Below are positions 55,071-64,000 of a DNA stretch of 64,000 bases, one piece after another. How positions within the stretch are numbered: position 1 is the stretch's first letter; each line of letters begins with the position of its first letter. The DNA comes from Bubalus kerabau (lineage: Eukaryota > Chordata > Mammalia > Artiodactyla > Bovidae): NCBI RefSeq assembly GCF_029407905.1, contig NC_073626.1:84843482-84907481 (forward strand), read 5' to 3'. Position numbers and translations under genes: made by a program. The notes under the pieces were generated by a model. That model did not search any database and had not been told where the DNA came from. It saw only the letters and a list, made by a program, of their open reading frames with translations.

Positions 55071-56676
55071 GTGTGCTTTTATTAGCATCTACTATTTACT
55101 ATAAAACTGTCTTCTGTTTTACTGAAGCCACATGGTGAAAAGCTTGGTAGCTGGGCCAATTTCCTATTCATCCCTAGTATCTGATTCAGCACCCACTGCA
55201 GAGAAAACACTCAAGAAAATATTTACCAAGCTAATATAAATTAAAAGAGAAACCATAGCCCATCGGCCGATTTAAGGTGGTTTTAAATATTTTCCAATAT
55301 GAGTTCCTGTGCAAGATAAACAAAAGAGACTGCCAAAGCCACATGTCTTATATGTTTTAAAGAAAGCACACATTCTCATTGGCTTGTGATGGTTTAAGCT
55401 CTCTGTCATTCAAAACAAGGGCGAGGATACGATCTTCTCCGAACTACCAAATCGGCCTTTTATCTGAAATCAGTGATAAACAAGGATGTCAGCAATGAAA
55501 AACTGTATAGATTGCGTAGGACAGAGATTTACAAATAAAAAACTAATAAACATTTATGTGGTCATGTGTGTGAGGCGTTGCTTTCAGTGTTTCCCCCACA
55601 GCCATGACCACAGAGTAGAACAGAAAATGTAGGGAAAAATATGTCCCAAGAGGGATATTTAAATAGCATGGTGGGTGGTGGGGGAGCTATGAGTAATTCT
55701 GCTGTTAGTAGTGGTTTGGAAACAAAAGAGACAAGTCTGCTAGAGATATTCTGATTTCTTCTGTTACTGTTCCTCTTTAAAGCTAACGCTGGAAATAAGG
55801 AAGGAAGCGGGAGGCGAGCAGAGAGGAAGGAAACAATAGAGAGAGGAGAGGAGGGGAGAGACCAAGGAAGGGTAGACACGGGAGAGAGTGCAAATTGAAA
55901 ACCCATTTCCTGCCTTTGGCCAAACAGTAATAAACATATTTAAGAACTCATTTTGCTGGGAATCCAAGTTAGGTCAAATGAGTGAAACTCCAGCACTATC
56001 TAAAATATTAAACTGGTTCCCTTCTTTATTCATAAAAACATGCATTGAATCAACATACTAACACCCGACAGAAGTCAAAGAAACTACAGTTAAGTATTTA
56101 GGGAAAAAGAAAATACCATTTAATTTGAAGTGAAGAGAACTGGAAAGATAAACAGAGGATGGCTAAATAAAAAGGATTTTCCTTGAAATTACAATTATTG
56201 GGGGATTTTTTTTTTTTTTTTTTAGAAAGCATCCTAGGCATTGGAAGAGAATTTCTGATCCTCAGATCAGTCATCAGTCACCTACCACTGACTACTTATT
56301 TAGGGCTGAAAGGAAAGGAGATCAAACACATCAAACAAGTAAGAAAGAAGAAGAAGGAGAAAGTAGGGGAGGGGGAAGAACTATTCTGTTTCAACTGAAC
56401 CGTGCAAAGTAAAGTTCTGTTCAAAATTGCTATGAGAAGTCACATCAGGGATAGATGTAATGGTAGGTTTGCCCTTCTGTAAACAATTTTAAAATATTAA
56501 ATTTTTTTTAATTTAGGATTTTTTTTCTAGGTTACTGAAATAAAATGAAATTGTAACTAGTTGATACATTAAATAAGTTTGTTTTCAACAACTGATGTTA
56601 GTGGATTTAGATCAGGAGAATATACGTAATGGAGTTAAGCTGAAAAAAATTAATATCAGACCTCAAAGTAAGTAGA
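55071..56676. other. single-copy sequence with purine-rich and poly-T runs
   Basis: Purine-rich 55795-55885 and 56340-56385, and T18 at 56206-56223. The 114-codon minus-strand frame at 55562-55906 comes from the purine tract (Ser/Leu/Pro-rich) and has no recognisable domain. Confidence 0.4.
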
Positions 56677-56869
56677 GTGGTGCTCAGTAGTATCTGACTC
56701 TGTGACCTCACACACACCTCCCCTCTGCATGGGATTTACCAGGCAAGAATTAAGAGGGCTGCCATTTCCTTCTCTAGGGGATCTTCTTGACCCAGGGATC
56801 ATACTCAAGCCTCTTGCATTTCCTGCCTTGGCAGGCGGATTCTTTACCACTGATCCACCTGGGAAGCCC
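56677..56869 (-). mobile_element. Bov-tA SINE, reverse, diverged
   Basis: 'gtggtgctcagtagtatctgactctg' (tail side) to the head 'tttaccactgatccacctgggaagcc'. An internal deletion has altered the 'agaattaagagggctgcc' part of the body. Confidence 0.88.
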
Positions 56870-57262
56870 AAAGATGAGTAACTTAAGGTAATTTCAGCTA
56901 CATCAGGGTTTTCCCTTTCTTTTCTTATTAATAAAACTATAATTAATTGTGTTACCCTGCAAATAAGTAAATAAACTAGGAAAAATCAGGAGAGGAAATT
57001 CAAAATGCATAAAACAGAATAAATTCAATTTAAAAAGTGATGTTCCTACTTTACTTGAGTGCTGGCCAAAAGATATCATTTCTTAGAAGAAAGGCAATAT
57101 CAGAATTTAAACATTTTACAGTCTGTATTAGAAAGATATATCATCATCTATCTAGTATGCTTGCCAAAAATATTCTGTCTAAATATAATCATGAAGAAAT
57201 AGTCAGTCAAATCCAAGTTAAGAACAATCTGTGAATGGAATAAGCTGGACTCTGTTAACATA
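56870..57262. other. AT-rich unassigned sequence
   Basis: No recognised feature. Confidence 0.4.
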
Positions 57263-57388
57263 CGAGTTCGAGCCCTGGTCTGGGAGCAAAATACCTCCCA
57301 CATTCCTCGGGGCCAAAATACCAAAACATTAAAATAAGAAAAGCAATGCTGTAGTAAATTCAATAAAGATTTTTTAAAATGGTCCACT
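57263..57388 (+). mobile_element. CHR-type SINE, 5'-truncated
   Basis: 'gagttcgagccctggtctgggagc', 'cccacattcctcggggccaaaat' and the distal 'gcaatgctgtagtaaattcaataaagattttttaaaatggtccac' match the CHR-2-type body and tail. The tRNA-like head is cut before the B box. Confidence 0.7.
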
Positions 57389-58515
57389 TTATTTATCTTT
57401 ATTGGTTCTGAGCAACTGGAATAAGAAAGAGTTACTAGGAGAACACACAAATATAGCCTTTTGAAAGGAAAAGGAAAAGTTCTATTTTGTAGTAACATTA
57501 GTCCCTTTGCCAATTAAATGAAGATAAACTATTAAAATTTAATCTTAGGGAATCCAAGGACTAGAAGCTAATGGACAACACATGGCTAAAGAATACATTA
57601 GCTGAACTTTATTCCAGGAGTTGCCACCATTAACTGTGTGATTGTAGACAAATTACTCAACTATGCTGAATTTCTTTCATATATGTTCAAGTTTACTTCA
57701 GGCCAACCAGGCCTAAAAGAAAAATCAAACTCTTGTCAATCCTTTTGCTTAAAGAATAAAATACCGTATGTGGATGTTATTTATACCTCCACTTTTTTTC
57801 AAAAAGGATTTAAAGCAGATTCCATAGTATTTAACATGGGAAAAAACTCTGAAGTAAACCCATCTAGCTTAGTCTACAGACAGATTCTAAGAATACCAAA
57901 ATTAGACATTATTTTTATCTCTAAATTTCAAGGCAGTTGTTAAGAGCTGTGATTAAACTACCAAAGGAAAGAATCTTAGAGCAATAATGAATATTGACTA
58001 CAAATTAAGCTGATGCTCACATATTCTGTCTGGTGATTTGAGAGCCCACTTCTCCTTGTACACTATAATTCAGTGGAAAAAAATAGCATACACAAAGCAA
58101 GTACTTCAGAATAAGGAAAATTCAGACTTAAAATGAGCTGTCGATGTAATGTGCCATGTTAGAGAGGAATAATGATTAAAATATGCCTTAAGGGCTAAGT
58201 ACACTTTTTCTGTTAAAGAATACTACAAAGGAGAGGGCTTCAGGGAAAACAATTTCATCAAAATGGCCAAATCAATGATGCTTACAGGAGTTTCCTGTTC
58301 TTGACATCTGAGTCTTATTATAATGCTCTATTTCCTGTATTTCTTTGCCTAAATAGAATCTTGCTTCAGGCAACTTTTTGTCTGAACTTCTATGTGTAAA
58401 ACCAGGGACTTTTTATCAGATTATTTCTCACTGGCTACTTAATGATAACAAAGCAATGAAACAGACTGATGCCCTGGGTTTTGCAGTGGATTGTCCCAGC
58501 CCATCAGTTAGTTAC
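57389..58515. other. single-copy sequence with a MIR scrap
   Basis: 'aactgtgtgattgtagacaaattactcaactatgctgaatttcttt' (57631-57676) is a weak forward MIR core. A 101-codon frame at 57638-57943 overlaps it and carries no recognised domain. Confidence 0.4.
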
Positions 58516-58733
58516 GGGCTTCCCTGATGGTTCAGATGGTAAAGAGACTGCCTGCAAAGTGGGAGACCTGGTTTCGATCCCTGGGTCAGGAAGACCCCCT
58601 GGAGAAGGACATGGCAACCCACTCCAGTATCCTTGCCTGGAAAATCCTATGGTCAGAGGAGCCTGGCAATCTACAGTCCATGGGGTTGCAAAGAGTTGGA
58701 CATGACTGAGCAACTTCACTATCACTATCACTA
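58516..58733 (+). mobile_element. Bov-tA SINE
   Basis: Head 'gggcttccctgatggttcagatgg', a B box with one extra T (GGTTTCGATCCC), the body, and the end 'catgactgagcaacttcactatcactatcac'. Confidence 0.94.
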
Positions 58734-58749
58734 AATTGAGAATGAAGAA

Positions 58750-58812
58750 AATGTGGTTTTCAATCTTTGTTCTGATACAGCTATGTGGCCGTGAGCAAAT
58801 TGCCTGAAGATG
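58750..58812 (+). mobile_element. MIR SINE fragment
   Basis: 'ctatgtggccgtgagcaaattgcctgaag' resembles the MIR core. Short. Confidence 0.35.
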
Positions 58813-59048
58813 ATATTTGATAGGCAGAAGAGAATGTACAATTTCTTTTAACTTCTTGAGAATTAGTTTTAGCCTTTTCCTTTGATAACTTGCTCAGTGA
58901 CTGATAAATACCAGAGAATTATTTAAACTTGACACAATTCGTTAAATGAGTGACATTTTCTGTATTCAGTTACTATAAGCTCAACAAAAATTTATTGAGG
59001 GTCTTTTGAATTGTGGATACTGTGTCTGAACAAACTATTTTAAATGAT

Positions 59049-59222
59049 GTGCTTGTGCAAAGTCCTTTCAGTCATGTCTGACTCTGTGCGACCCAATGGA
59101 CTGTAGCCCACCAGGCTCCTCTGCCCATGGGATTCTCCAGGCAAGAATACTGGAGTGAGTTTTCATTCCCTTCTCCAGGGAATCTTCCTGATCCAGGGAT
59201 TGAACCTGTGTCTCCTACATCT
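59049..59222 (-). mobile_element. Bov-tA SINE, reverse, head truncated
   Basis: 'gtgcttgtgcaaagtcctttcagtcatgtctgactctgtgcg' to 'gggattgaacctgtgtctcctac'. The sequence breaks off within the tRNA-like head. Confidence 0.9.
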
Positions 59223-59244
59223 ACTTCATAAAATAAGATATATG

Positions 59245-59945
59245 ATGTTCAATTCATTAGCCATCAGTAAAATGCAAATCAAAAACAAAATGAGGTATCA
59301 CTATATATATATATATATCTCTCTACTAGATTGTCTAATATTTTAAAGCTGCCTATATCGAGAATTGGGAAGGATGTAGAGCAACTGGAACATTCATACG
59401 CTGCTAATGGGAGAGAAAATTGTGCATCAGTTATGAAGCTAAACATACACTTATCATGTTACCCCAAAATACTACTTAGTGTTCACCAAGAGAAAACAAC
59501 TGCCCATACAAAGACTTGTACATAAGTGTTTACAGTAGCTTTATTCATAACAGCTGAAAACTGGACACAAATATACAAGTAAACTGATAAACAAATTATG
59601 TTGTATCAATTAGTAGAATACCATTGAGCAGTAAAACGGAATGAACTGATGATATACTCATTGACATGAATGAATCTCAAAATCATTATCCTAAGTTGGT
59701 GAAGCCAGACATAAATAAATATGCACAATATGATTTTATTTGCATGAAATTTTATAATGGAAAATCTAACCTATAGTGACAGAAAACAGATTAGGGGTTG
59801 CCTGAGTTCAGGAGTGCAAGAGGATTGACTGTAAAAATGCACAAGGAAATTCACTGGAGTGATGGGAATATTCTATATCCTGATTGGCAAAATGGTTACA
59901 AGGATGTATGTCTTTTTCAAAACTCAGAGCATACACTTAAAATAT
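59245..59945 (+). mobile_element. old mammalian L1 3' region with (TA)n
   Basis: 'attagccatcagtaaaatgcaaatcaaaaac', 'gggaaggatgtagagcaactggaacattcatacgctgctaatggg', 'ataagtgtttacagtagctttattcataac', 'gattaggggttgcctgagttcagg' and '...gagcatacacttaaaatatgg' are ordered L1M landmarks. A (TA)n run at about 59302-59318 has expanded inside it. Confidence 0.85.
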
Positions 59946-61625
59946 GGACTGCCAGATTGCCAGGATCTTCTGAGGGAATAAACAATCCTTTGGGTAAAGT
60001 TACAGGAACTTTAATAGAGAGACCATCAGTAATATAAGAGGAATTTTCAGAACCCATGAAATCAACCTACAAGAGAAAGAGAAAGCTTTTATCATTTAAG
60101 TCTAAAGAGCAGAAGCCTGTTTAAAGGACATCAGTCATGAACTTGAAAGAGAAACATTTTTTAGACTCTCAAATGCCAGAGATACCAAAATCTGTTTGGC
60201 AAAATGAAGAGAATAAAGGGGTCAAAGAAGAAGAAGCCAAGTCTTCCCTCTGCCTCCTAGACCTCCAGTGCCCACCCATTTTCCGGGAAAACTTCAACTA
60301 CTGAATCAAGACCATAAGAGTCTATTACCTACAATAGACTGTTGCATGGGAGCTGTTGCAAATACCATTTGGTAATGAAGGAACATTTTCCTACTGAATA
60401 AATTTTAAGGGGAAAAACAAGAAATAAAAATAAAGCTGTATTTTAATTAGTATTTGTTATGCCAAGGTGATTTCAAAACAAACAAGGTAACCACCAACCA
60501 TTCCCTGCCCCGCAAACTCCTCTTCTCTGGCTCCAATCAGATTGCCTAGAAAATCTTGAAGCTTCCATCAGTTATAACAGAGAATAGAGTCATTTTGCTA
60601 AAATGCAGATGCTGTTGTTCCTCTCTTTGAAATGTGTGTAACTATTAAAAATTAAAATGGTAAAGAGAGAAACTTAATAAGACCTTATGGAAATGGTGTG
60701 CATGATTTAGGCTGCAAGTAACAGTTGACAGTGTTAACAGAGTTAGCCTTTTTTTGTTCCACTGTGTACAAAATATAAAGAAGGATCAAAGTTCTGCCCA
60801 GAGACAGTCAAGACTTGACATTACTACATCCAAACTGGAGTCTATCCTCTGAGAAGAGAGGGGAAGGAAGAATGGATTGAGAGAATTGGTTGGGAGAAGA
60901 AATTGAAAACAAAAAAAGAGGGGGAAAAAAGGGTGGGTGGAATTCCCAGATTCCTGAGAGAGACTCTATCTGGGCTGGCTGGTAACATGAGAAAAGTTTA
61001 AAAATGTTTGTACCATCCTCTAGACCCCAAATACAACTCTTTAGAGATGCTGTGTAGCCAAATTGACTAATAGGTGTCTAGATGATCTGAAGTCCCCGTA
61101 ATATTGATCCCAGGTCCTATGCCTCCTACCTTGAGGACTAGCTCACTGGATCTTGAAAAATGAATTATGAATAATTTAACCACCAAACACATGTCTGACT
61201 GTGAATATTTTTATTATAACTGGAATCAGTGAAGAGGTTGCCTCTCTCAAATCTTATCAGCAGACACAAAAAGATGTCAGTTGGTGGCTTACCAGAAAAG
61301 TGACTAGAGATCATATGAACCAACACAGAAACCTATCACAAATGGAATATGGCATGACAATAATTTCAGAGTTTATTGTGTTTCATATTTCATTTTTTAA
61401 CATTATTTTTCATCTTTTCCTTACCCATAAATATGTGGGAAGTATATAAATGAGACATAATAAAACAAGTACACAAAGTCACATAATACTTAAAATAGAA
61501 AATTATTTCAAAAGGAATTTCTCAAAGGGAAATAGATCTTCTAACTAGGTTATGGAAAAATGAACAAACAAACAAATGTAGTTTTCCCTCTAGCTGAATC
61601 AGGGAAGAATTATGGTGCCTGATAA
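59946..61625. other. single-copy sequence
   Basis: Purine-rich 60850-60945. No repeat body or gene recognised. An 82-codon frame at 61201-61449 ends in a hydrophobic Ile/Phe-rich stretch, most likely chance in AT-rich DNA. Confidence 0.4.
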
Positions 61626-61885
61626 CCACTGGGTTAGGTTCCAATCCTTCAACCAGTCCATGTCCAGCTACTTTGGCTTCCCTGCCAAGAACTGAGGAAA
61701 ATAGTTTGAGCTAAAGGTGAGCCTGAACTATGGCCTGAACCATGATCAGCATAAATGGAAACACCACATAGTTTTCAGTTTCCTCTGGAACTTGTAATTC
61801 CCCAATTACACAGTGCAAAGTAGGGTTGGAGCTAGACCTTGATCATTAAAAGTAAGATAAAGATGCAGTTATGGCAATTCCCCAA
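61626..61885 (-). repeat. unidentified dispersed repeat, copy 1
   Basis: About 260 bp whose reverse complement aligns along its length to 63482-63748. Shared landmarks (as on the other copy) are 'cttatctta.ttttaat', 'ttacaagttcc', 'aggaaactgaaaactatgtg', 'ctgatcatgg.tcaggccat', 'tttagctcaaact.ttttcctcag' and 'ggattggaa.ctaaccca'. Family unknown to me; it could be an LTR or DNA-transposon fragment. Confidence 0.7.
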
Positions 61886-62593
61886 AAGGGAAATAAAAGC
61901 AAAAGTATACATGATTTATTTTCAGTTTCCCCATTTAATTTGTGAGGGGGAGGAGAGGGGAGAAGGGGTACCTTAAACTTATCAGATTGCTCTTATTTTT
62001 CCCTGGAACTCACTAATAGAGAAAATTTATAGGTTTTCTAGTAGGACACACTCCATACCAAAAAACATTCTCTGATTTTTACATTAAATTTCAAAACATA
62101 CACAAAGCCTTTTTATGGTCTTCTTACTCTGGTTGATGCTACTATTTCACATTTTCAATCATCAAGTCCATGGGTTCTTCCTTCTAGATAATTCACATTT
62201 TGGTTGCAGCATGTTTCACATTATTCAATTACTTTTTTTTTTTCTACCTTTGTAGTGGGGACACTCAAGCCCAGGACAGCATCACACATACAAAAATTCA
62301 CTAAGGACTCTGCTGTCCTGTATTTCTCACAACATCTGGGTCAGGTCCCCGCAAAGCAAGGTCGTGAGAACGATCGCCTTCTGTGTTGCTCTTTTTCTGG
62401 CCCTTAGGGAAATGTGGGTCCTTAAGTTGAAGAAGGTAGTAGTATTTATAACAAACATACAGAGATTCTTATCACTCTTGCCCATACTATTTTAAAACTT
62501 TTTTATAACTGGCCTGAGTTCTTGCCTGGCTATGCAGTAAGAGATTACTTTGTTTACACTGACGTTTTTCTAGAAAACCTCTGAAGAGTCTCA
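61886..62593. other. single-copy sequence
   Basis: A G-rich run at about 61945-61968. No recognised repeat body. Confidence 0.4.
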
Positions 62594-62789
62594 TATCCAC
62601 CTGCCAATGCAGGAGACGTGAGTTCAATCCCTGGGTCAGGAAGATGCCCTGGAGAAGGGAATGGCAGCCCACTCCAGTATCCTCACCTGGAGAATCCCAT
62701 GTACAGAGAAGCCTGGTGGGCTACAGTCCATGAAGTCACAAAAGAGTCGGACATGACTTAGGGATTATTAGTGACTAAAGAACAACAAT
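62594..62789 (+). mobile_element. Bov-tA SINE, 5'-truncated
   Basis: Begins inside the tRNA-like head ('atccacctgccaatgcaggagacg') with the B-box-like GTTCAATCCC, then the body. The end is 'gtcggacatgacttaggg...aacaacaatt'. Confidence 0.92.
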
Positions 62790-63142
62790 TAAGGAGATAG
62801 GTTGGAATAGTTGCGAGAAAAAAAACACAGCTGAGGAAAGGAAAATTAAAGCAAAATGAACTGAAATTAAAAACAGGTACCTTAAAAAAAAAGATCAATT
62901 TTTAAAAATGCTTTGTTTCTTCTTGCTTTCACTTCGTTTCCCCATATGGCTTTCAATATAGAGAAATCAGCCAGTAATGATATAATATGTGATTTTTAAC
63001 TTTATGAAATACTCACAATGCTTCATGTTTTAAAAAAATATTTTATATTTTAAGAAAGTGCATACCTTCTCTACTTTTTGTTTAGCAGTATATACATGGT
63101 AACTTTACCGTTAACAGGAATAAAGTATTTAGTAAAGATCAA

Positions 63143-63340
63143 TATTGTGAGAGAAAGCTGCTCAGTCATGTCCAACTCTTTGCAACTCTGTGGACTATAC
63201 AGTCTATGGAATTCTCCAGGCCAGAATACTGGAATGGGTAGCCTTTCCCTTCTCCAGGGGACCTTCCCAACCCAGGGATCAAACCCAGGTATCCCACGTT
63301 GCAGGCAGATTCTTTACCAACTGACCCACCAGAGAAGCCC
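63143..63340 (-). mobile_element. Bov-tA SINE, reverse
   Basis: From 'gagagaaagctgctcagtcatg' to the head 'tttaccaactgacccaccagagaagcc'. A 9-bp TSD, AAAGATCAA, lies at 63134-63142 and 63341-63349. Confidence 0.94.
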
Positions 63341-63481
63341 AAAGATCAAACTGAAAAGTAATGAGAAATAATAATAAAACAAACGAAAATCTGCTTTTAT
63401 CTAGTTCCAAATACCCCTTTTTTCTTTCTTATGTCATTTATTCCAATAATACATGTTTCCACCTTATTCTTTATATTGTCA

Positions 63482-63748
63482 TAACCTAGCCTTATCTTAT
63501 TTTTAATTGTAGATGTCCAACTCCAGTTCTCTCTTGCATCACAGAATTAGGATGTTACAAGTTCCAAAGGAAACTGAAAACTATGTGTGCTTCCATGTAT
63601 ACTGATCATGGCTCAGGCCATGGCCCAGGTCCAACTTTAGCTCAAACTGTTTTCCTCAGCCCTATTCCCCAGTGCTTGGCAAGAAAGCCATAATAGCTGG
63701 TCCAATGGTCTGGCCGTTGACTGGATAAGGGATTGGAAACTAACCCAA
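63482..63748 (+). repeat. unidentified dispersed repeat, copy 2
   Basis: Inverse-orientation partner of 61626-61885, about 1.6 kb apart. Similarity is clear but imperfect, with short gaps, suggesting two independent old insertions of one family and not a recent local inversion duplication. No open frame or terminal structure recognised. Confidence 0.7.
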
Positions 63749-64000
63749 AGAGAACGCATCTCTGGGCTGTCAACTTGCCAGGAGGAGTTATAGTTCAAAA
63801 GGCTATGCTCAACGGAGATGAAAATATTTAGCTGAACCTGGAAATATGCCAGGAAAATTGAGTGACTAACTGGTCAGCTGCAAGAGAGGAATGGATAGAT
63901 CCACAGAAAAAAAGCCAAAATTCCATGAAATAAAGATCATGATGGCCATAATAAACAGAAAGCAAACATCCGGGGCTATTTGGAACACAGCCAAGTTTTC
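63749..64000. other. unassigned window end
   Basis: No recognised feature. It may still belong to the repeat family ending at 63748. Confidence 0.4.

Noticed and set aside
55562..55906. 114-codon minus-strand frame
   Set aside because: Produced largely by a purine-rich tract; low-complexity Ser/Leu/Pro composition and no domain.
57148..57513. 121-codon minus-strand frame
   Set aside because: Overlaps a CHR-type SINE in antisense and AT-rich flanks; no recognisable domain.
59302..59318. (TA)n as a regulatory TATA element
   Set aside because: It is a short dinucleotide expansion inside an old L1.

Overview
The window reads as ruminant (bovid/pecoran) nuclear DNA. It carries many SINEs of the Bov-tA and BOV-A2 type, long copies of the RTE-type LINE Bov-B, artiodactyl L1 3' ends and two CHR-type tRNA-derived SINEs. 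These sit on a background of ancient mammalian repeats (L2, MIR, MLT1-type LTRs, MER5A, old L1). This combination is specific to ruminants; the sequence alone does not let me choose between cattle, buffalo, sheep and goat. All family names come from recalled consensus sequences, not from a database search.

I find no convincing protein-coding gene, no functional tRNA or rRNA gene, no CpG island and no CRISPR array. The longest open frames are remnants of LINE proteins, SINE-derived frames or chance frames in low-complexity DNA. The window is therefore most likely intergenic or deep-intronic DNA shaped by retrotransposition.

Layout. 0-5 kb: MIR, SINEs, a Bov-B 3' end, an L1 3' end and two oppositely oriented L2 remnants. 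5-14 kb: mostly single-copy DNA with scattered SINEs, a TIR-bearing DNA transposon (11.5-12.0 kb) and a purine-rich tract (13.8 kb). 14.1-16.4 kb: a long dead Bov-B. 16.5-20.3 kb: an LTR-like block, then mostly single-copy DNA holding two RFX X-box-like motifs 177 bp apart. 20.3-23.1 kb: an unusually long antisense L2 remnant broken by two SINEs with clear target-site duplications (TSDs). 24-32 kb: SINEs, Bov-B 3' ends, an MLT1-type LTR and an old L1 split by Bov-B. 32-38 kb: an L1 3' end, MER5A, AT-rich DNA and a modern L1 with a 5' inversion. 38-48 kb: SINEs, L1, L2 and CHR pieces and a 39-bp minisatellite with three-unit higher-order structure inside an apparent L2. 48.1-52.6 kb: a nearly full-length Bov-B with a second Bov-B 3' end nested in inverse orientation, then a SINE and a third Bov-B 3' end sharing one target site. 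52.6-64 kb: SINEs, an MLT1-type LTR, an old L1 and an inverted pair of an unidentified repeat (61.6 and 63.5 kb).

There is no operon-like or cooperative gene system here. The interacting parts are retrotransposons: Bov-B machinery is the accepted source of mobility for the Bov SINEs, and L1 machinery for the L1 copies. The observations most worth checking are the minisatellite, the three-copy Bov-B inverted-repeat cluster, the shared target site at 51.9-52.6 kb, the RFX-like pair and the unidentified inverted repeat pair.
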